Shown: positions 58,800-64,000 of the stretch, in pieces
How positions within the stretch are numbered: position 1 is the stretch's first letter
How the letters are laid out: each line of letters begins with the position of its first letter
Source: Siphonodentalium dalli
Taxonomy: Eukaryota > Mollusca > Scaphopoda > Gadilida > Siphonodentaliidae
DNA length: 64,000 bases
Direction of reading: 5' to 3'
Assembly (NCBI GenBank): GCA_032622095.1
Contig: CP136069.1
Span: 199,859,239 to 199,923,238, forward strand
Made by a program: the position numbers and the translations under genes
The notes under the pieces: generated by a model
What the model was told of the DNA's origin: nothing
Database searches by the model: none
Seen by the model: the letters and a program-made list of their open reading frames with translations, nothing else

Positions 58800-59695
58800 G
58801 ATGTATAAACCCTGTTCAAGTGGCCCTGATATTGTGATATGATGCTGTTAATGGCAAACTGATGCTGTTAAGAAAACGTACCGTTACGTTAAAGTTGTCA
58901 TTTTCACGGTGTTCGGACAATCTGAACATATCCAGGAACAGCCATTTTGTGTATCAAACATGTATATATTGCGAAATATCTTAATACTGTTTGTATTAGT
59001 TGTTGCAGACGACTATAATCAATTGGGATATTCACGTTGTTTTGCAAACTCCAGCGCAGCCATTATTAACCCTTTACCCAACAGAACGGCCCTGTGCCAA
59101 TGCATTCTCTTATATATGCGAGTCGACCATAGGTCGCCTCGCATATATAAGAGAATGCATTGGCTTAACACATTAAAAATTATAAAATTGTTAAAGAATG
59201 TAAGAAAAAATTATAAAAAGTGTTAAAAAAAGATTTTTTTTAGGCCAATGCATTCTCTTATATATGCGAGGCGACCTATGGTCGACTCGCATATATAAGA
59301 GAATGCATTGGCACAGGGCATAACTGTAACCATCACAATGTGGTCAATGAGCCGGTTCCAATGATATCCATATTTGTATGGTTCTATTGAGACAGACCGA
59401 AGATATTTTAGGCGGTTGACGCTTTATATGGCCGGTTTTGGCCGGTTTGTTGGGTAAAGGGTTGGGTAAAGGGTTAAAAAAATATATATATATGTTCTTG
59501 AATGTTTCATTAAGACACTGGCTTTTTATCAAATCGTTCGAATTAGCCAAACACTGCGAAAATAACGACTTTAGAAAATGTAACGATGCTTTTTTGTAAG
59601 GCATGAGTTTCCCTTACCAGCATCATATCAATTCAGCTAGACCCCCCCCCCCAATATCATAGCAGACTGGTCCCTGGTCAAGTGGTCAAGTATCA
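58800..59695. mobile_element. Inverted-repeat element E2, interrupted by MITE B2
   Basis: The left end ttcaagtggccctgatattg and right end tccctggtcaagtgg with upstream motifs (tcatttccacggtgttcgg-like versus aaacactgcgaaaataacga) are inverted relatives of E1. B2 (59066-59477) is inserted inside at a TTAA. A run of about 11 C at 59642 lies in the right arm. Confidence 0.55.
59066..59477. mobile_element. Group B MITE with paired hairpins (B2)
   Basis: TTAA flanks both sides. The ends are ttaaccctttacccaacaga and ttgggtaaagggttaa, the right end having an extra partial copy (gggtaaagggttgggtaaag). Both hairpins (about 59096-59164 and 59244-59312) are essentially perfect. The unique right part contains gccggttttggccggtttgt. 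Confidence 0.85.
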
Positions 59696-59934
59696 TATCA
59701 TTAAATGTATTGAACTCCGAGATATTCGCCCACAATACATGGGACCATATTATTACTGGAGACCAAACAATCACGTAGCTAGCATCACTATTCAATAGTC
59801 GCAACATAAAATTTACCAATAATCTCTCAGTCTTCATCAAAACGGTCAGTTCATTTTCAGGCACTCTTAAAGCTAAATTTTCTAACAAAAAAGTACCCCC
59901 GTCCTAAAATATGAAGAGATTAATACATTTAAAC

Positions 59935-60835
59935 CCTGATGGAAACCCTGGTGGAAACCATAATGTAAACACTGGTGAAAACCTTGGTGTGAGCCCTTGT
60001 GTACACCCTGGTTGAAACACTGGTGTAAAACCATGGTATAAACCCTGATGTAAACCCTGGTGTGAATCCTTGTGTATACTCTGGTGTAAACCCTGTTGTG
60101 AACAATATTGGAAAATCTAGTGTAAACCCTTTTGTAAACCCTAGTGTGACCCTTGGTGTAAACCCTGGCGGAAACTCCGGTGGAGTGGAAACCATGGTGT
60201 GAACAATGACGGAAACCCGGTGGAAACGCTGGTGTAAACACTGGTGGAGTGGAAACATGGAGTAAACCAAGTGTAAACCCGTATGGAAACCCTGGTTTAA
60301 ACAATGATAGTATACCCTAATGCAAACTACTATCAACCTAGTATAAACCATGGTGTAAACACTCACTGGTGAAAACACTAGTGGAAACCCTTGTGAAAAC
60401 CATGTTGTAAACCATGATGGGAACCTTGTTGTAAACCCTGAAGAAAACCTTGTTGTAAACCCTGATGGAAACCATGTTGTAAACCATGATGGAAACCTTG
60501 TTGTAAACCCTGGCGGAAACCATGTTGTAAACCCTGAAGAAAACCTTGTTGTAAACCCTGATGGAAACCATGTTGTAAACCCTAGCGGAAACCATGTTGT
60601 AAACCATGATGGAAATCTTGTTGTAAACCATGATGGAAACCTTGTTGTAAACCCTGATGGAAACCATGTTGTAAACCATGATGGAAACCTTGTTGTAAAC
60701 CCTGGCTGGAACCATGTTGTTAACCCTGATAGAAACCATGGTGTAAACCATGATGCCTGATGGAAACCTTGTTGTAAACCCTGGCGAAAACCACGTTGTA
60801 AACAAAATTGGAAACCTTGTTGTAAACCCTGGTTG
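59935..60835. repeat. 12/24-bp minisatellite of about 900 bp
   Basis: The left part (to about 60340) is an irregular 12-18-bp repeat around gtgtaaaccctggt. The right part is a more regular 24-bp unit, gtaaaccctgatggaaacct with tgtt. The minus-strand ORFs it creates (up to 315 codons, Phe/Thr/Trp-rich) are artefacts. Confidence 0.95.
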
Positions 60836-61785
60836 TCGGATTTGGCTTTGTCCAGTTTGACGCCATGAACCACCATCTGTATGTTTTGATACCAGCAAAT
60901 AATTAGATCGGGCTCATGAGCCCATCAATAGAATGTTATGATGGCAAGATAACGGAAAGTTTTCACACGATTTGAATTTTTGTAAACCTAGCAAACATTC
61001 CGATGATCGCATCTTATAAAAAGCGACAATGCTTCCATCGTCCAAAGGCGGTAGATGGTAAAGAGGGGTCTCAATTATGGTCTAATTTGATCGTTTTTGA
61101 CGTTTTACTTATGTATAATTATGTTGATTTTCACGACGACTGTGTGATACAAATGGTGGTGTTTGGAAGACTTTTGTTCCATTTTCTTTTGCCTGCTTAG
61201 CGGAAAAATTCTGAATTATTTGGTGTCAAATTGAACCGTTGATCTTAAAAAAAACACTAGATAAACAAATGTGAAAACAAAAATTATACAGCACATATGA
61301 ATAAACACCGTCCATTGTTATGGTCTAACAAAGTTATGCAATTATGTAAATAACACTTTGATGTATTCTTATCACTGAAACATGACCAGGGACGTGACTA
61401 GATGCTCCCCGTTGGGGTGTACAATCTGAAACATGACACAGGTAATTTATACGGAATAATTAAAGATGCCCCATCCAATTTGACACCACAAACCTCTCAG
61501 TAAGTTAGACACCACCTGGCGCCATTTCCCTGTATTGATAGGAGGAAAAAGAAGGGAAGATAGATAGATCTATTTTATTTATTTGTGTATTCTCTTCAAT
61601 TCCACATTTGAATAAGTATTGGTCGTCTGAAAGCCAGATCAAAATGGCGGTTGCAGCTTTCAAAACGAAGCTCGAACTCAAACGTTAGTTTCACTTCTGT
61701 TTCTACATCGTCGCATGTATCTCAAGGTCAAGTCGGGAGGCCAAGAGTATCACACTTGTTGAAATTTAATCTAAAATTAAATTAA
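60836..61785. other. Intergenic, nothing recognised
   Basis: A 65-codon plus-strand ORF at 61003-61200 has no features I can support. No repeat was identified. Confidence 0.35.
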
Positions 61786-61789
61786 TCAT

Positions 61790-62010
61790 TTATATACTAA
61801 AGCAACACATATGTTGTGTGTAATTACCCCACAGGAAATGTTCAGATAATAAGTTCAACAAACGACCCTCAATAAATATGGTTCCATCTGCATTTTTATT
61901 TAGCTGTCGTCTGCTGTTATCATCTTAACGTCCCTCCAAATTGATACTAGACCATTCTGATGTACACTTTTTAACTCACTGGGAGAATCCATTTAGTATC
62001 GAATGGTTAA
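61790..62010. mobile_element. Group H MITE, diverged copy
   Basis: It contains atgttcagataataagttca, gctgtcgtctgctgttatca and gagaatccatttagtatcga, in the order of the H cluster, with TTAA at 62007-62010. The left end is decayed. Confidence 0.6.
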
Positions 62011-62432
62011 TGGTCCTCATGCTCTACCCTTGTTTGTCGTTCTCTGAAACACACAGGCAACCTTTTTGACAATAGCCACATCGCTAGTCCAACTAACACT
62101 ACTACATGGTTATAAATAGATCTAATCGAAACAGTCGAAAATCAGAGACACGTTCGAGCAAAGCATTCGGTAACTTGTGCCAAGTTCACAGCTTCGTATG
62201 AAAGCGCCAATCGCCATCAATAAAGTTATATACTCTCGAAACAAAGCTATAATGGCAAGAGTAGGATAGGAAAAAATGTGTGGTTAGAGGCTAAATCCTA
62301 TAGAACAATTCTCTGTACAAACAACATTGCCCACGATAATATCTCAACAATAAACTAAACCACAGCATTGAAAGCAGAAAGCATCGATCCAGTTCCGGAA
62401 ACGCCCAAGGAAAAAATGACATGTAAATCTAA

Positions 62433-62822
62433 TTAACCCTTTACCCAACAGAAGGGCCCTGTGCCAATGCATTCTCTTATATATGCGAGTCGACCATAGG
62501 TCGCCTCGCATATATAAGAGAATGCATTGGCTTAACACATTCAAAATTATAAAATTGTTAAAGAATGTAAGAAAAAATGGTAAAAAGTGTTAGTTTTTAG
62601 GCCAATGCATTCTCTTATATATGTGAGGCGACCTATGGTCGACTCGCATATATAAGAGAATGCATTGGCACAGGGCATAACTGTAACTATCACAATGTGG
62701 TCAAGGAGCCGGTTCCAATGATATCCATATTTGTATGGTTCTATTGAGACAGACCGAAGATATTTTAGGCTGTTGAAGCTTTATTTGGCCGGTTTTGGCC
62801 GGTTTGTTGGGTAAAGGGTTAA
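62433..62822. mobile_element. Group B MITE with paired hairpins (B3)
   Basis: TTAA is at 62433-62436 and 62819-62822. It is nearly identical to B2 outside the core. Both hairpins (about 62461-62531 and 62602-62670) are intact apart from one base (tgtgag for tgcgag). The core is shorter than in B2. Confidence 0.9.
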
Positions 62823-62892
62823 AGAGTGTGATATAAGTCATATCCAATATTTATCATATTTATGTGTAAAACAGTCCACAACATCAATAACA

Positions 62893-63000
62893 GTTTCACT
62901 GCAGTGGTTTCTCTTGTGAATCTATGATGACATTTAGTATAGTTTCACTGCAGTGGACACGTGGTTTCTCTTGTGAATCTAGGATGACATTAATTATGGC
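62893..63000. repeat. Direct repeat, about 45 bp twice
   Basis: agtttcactgcagtgg...ttctcttgtgaatctatgat occurs at about 62893 and 62940. The second copy has a nine-base insertion (acacgtggt). Confidence 0.8.
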
Positions 63001-63253
63001 CTAACTATTTACAAGATGAAAATAAATGACATATCGGAACACTGTTTTACTATGAAATAAAATAAAGAGAGAACAGGATTTACTAAAAGTTATCAATATA
63101 GTGACGAAGACATGGAAATAAATTGTTCCAAAGTGTTTTTTTGAATTGAAAGTAGAGTTGTCTTTCTTCTTTCACGCTGACGTAATCAAAGTTATTTCGG
63201 GCGTTTCCGATGCAGCATCGCGTTTATAGAAGCGAAATTGGAAAGCACCAGCA

Positions 63254-63323
63254 TGATGACGACATGATGACGACATTAGAGCACCACGTGATGACGACAT
63301 GATGACGACATTAGAGCACCACG
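63254..63323. repeat. Tandem repeat with CACGTGA motifs
   Basis: atgatgacgacattagagca with ccacgtg occurs twice, with extra gatgacgac units. Each copy carries an E-box-like CACGTG. Confidence 0.8.
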
Positions 63324-63368
63324 TGAAGTTTGGAGACAGGAGCGGATGTTTTAATTTTCTCTCGTTGT

Positions 63369-63376
63369 GACGTCAT
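63369..63376. promoter_or_regulatory. CRE octamer TGACGTCA
   Basis: A perfect cAMP-response element palindrome lies 4 bases upstream of ATG 63380 and about 60 bases after two CACGTG motifs. The cluster looks promoter-like, but motif matches alone are weak evidence. Confidence 0.3.
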
Positions 63377-63379
63377 ATT

Positions 63380-63421
63380 ATGCTCTCCGTGTTTCTCTGT
63401 GCTCTTTATGAGAATTTGCAG
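63380..63421 (+). CDS. Possible first coding exon (14 codons)
   Basis: From ATG 63380 the frame encodes MLSVFLCALYENLQ and ends at a consensus donor CAG|GTGAGT. The hydrophobic start could begin a signal peptide. The next exon would be in later sequence; none was seen before the window end. The ATG has a weak context and the exon is very short. Confidence 0.2.
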
Positions 63422-64000
63422 GTGAGTGTTGCCTTTTGCTGGAGAAGAAATAAAACAATACATTAGGCCAAATATAAATAATATTAGTTGAGTCTCATAC
63501 ACCGCCGCAATGAACTAGTGTTTTTATTTTTGCCTTACTAGTCGTGGATAGTGAAGTATTTTAGCCGAGAGAGATCTGATCTGAGAACCGCGTTCGTAGA
63601 TTCTTATGCCAGATACACCTGTGACTTGGTTACACGTTGTAATTGTCGCAATATATTCGATGGTGGTGCGATTTTCTTTTGACCGAACACCTCTATAAAC
63701 CGAACCGTGTATATATACATTACATAATAAAATATAAATAATATAATAAACATATATTCAGAGTACTCCACACGTATTGTAGGTCAATTTGGATAGCCGT
63801 CTAGGGCCAACCAGTCTTATATGCAACGCTTCTGTTTCTTGTAAGAGTGAAACTAATGGAAGGTGGCTGTGTCTATCATTATGTTGGTTCTGTTTGACTC
63901 AACATGGTTTGTGACAAGAAACCTATTGAACCTAGTACAAACACTTGTATAGCACTGTCCCTCAGTTGATCCATAGGCATCAAGAATTCGTTCCCAACAC
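63422..64000. other. Window end, nothing further recognised
   Basis: There is an AT-rich stretch (63716-63755) and no other feature. Confidence 0.4.

Noticed and set aside
59882-60898. 315-codon Phe/Thr/Trp-rich ORF on the minus strand
   Set aside because: It is produced by the 12/24-bp minisatellite, and overlapping frames are similarly open.

Overview
This is an AT-rich eukaryotic window, built from spliced genes and dense transposable-element debris. Nothing prokaryotic is visible: no operons, no long intronless housekeeping genes and no CRISPR. The retrotransposon types (CR1/Jockey-like LINEs, tRNA-derived SINEs), the many TTAA-flanked miniature elements and the abundant minisatellites would fit a marine invertebrate, perhaps a mollusc. 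That taxonomic guess is weak inference; no sequence here was matched to a database.

The main gene is on the minus strand. I assembled it by hand from splice sites and reading phase. It has nine coding exons from an ATG at 43304 (strong Kozak context) to a TGA at 6957-6959. Exon sizes are 222, 60, 58, 105, 105, 152, 208, 106 and 232 nt, 1248 nt in total, for a predicted 415-residue protein. Every junction has an AG acceptor and a GT donor, and all eight phase joins are consistent. I do not recognise the family. The protein has a basic N-terminus, Ser/Pro/Arg-rich middle exons (two are 105-nt paralogous-looking exons), a helical section and a His/Tyr/Trp-containing C-terminus. Its introns hold most of the repeats between 7 and 43 kb.

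Other coding evidence is thinner. There is a minus-strand exon at 56479-56967 encoding five 11-residue repeats, a possible plus-strand terminal exon at 3338-3507 with a poly(A) signal, a 108-codon ORF at 31652-31978, and a possible first exon at 63380-63421 below a perfect CRE octamer.

Mobile elements, from left to right: (i) at least four TTAA-flanked, piggyBac-like MITE groups (B, C, F, H) and a group A with different ends. Groups A, B and C all carry the same roughly 70-bp near-perfect hairpin module, usually in two inverted copies. (ii) Two inverted-repeat elements with an expanded minisatellite inside (5.05-5.95 kb, 15.7-16.2 kb). (iii) A nested stack at 18.3-24.3 kb, where a LINE has a 24-bp target duplication whose left copy was later split by a 2.9-kb element with 5-bp duplications. 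(iv) A second LINE fragment at 45.98-48.25 kb with an intact RT reading frame, and a third at 49.37-50.18 kb. (v) Large perfect palindromes at 26.6, 32.0 and 35.2 kb.

Tandem arrays are prominent. A 40-bp satellite of about 105 units (8764-12983) shows higher-order duplication and lies in intron 7. Many minisatellites (12-42 bp units) are scattered elsewhere. Long ORFs inside them are artefacts of repeat length and are not annotated as genes.
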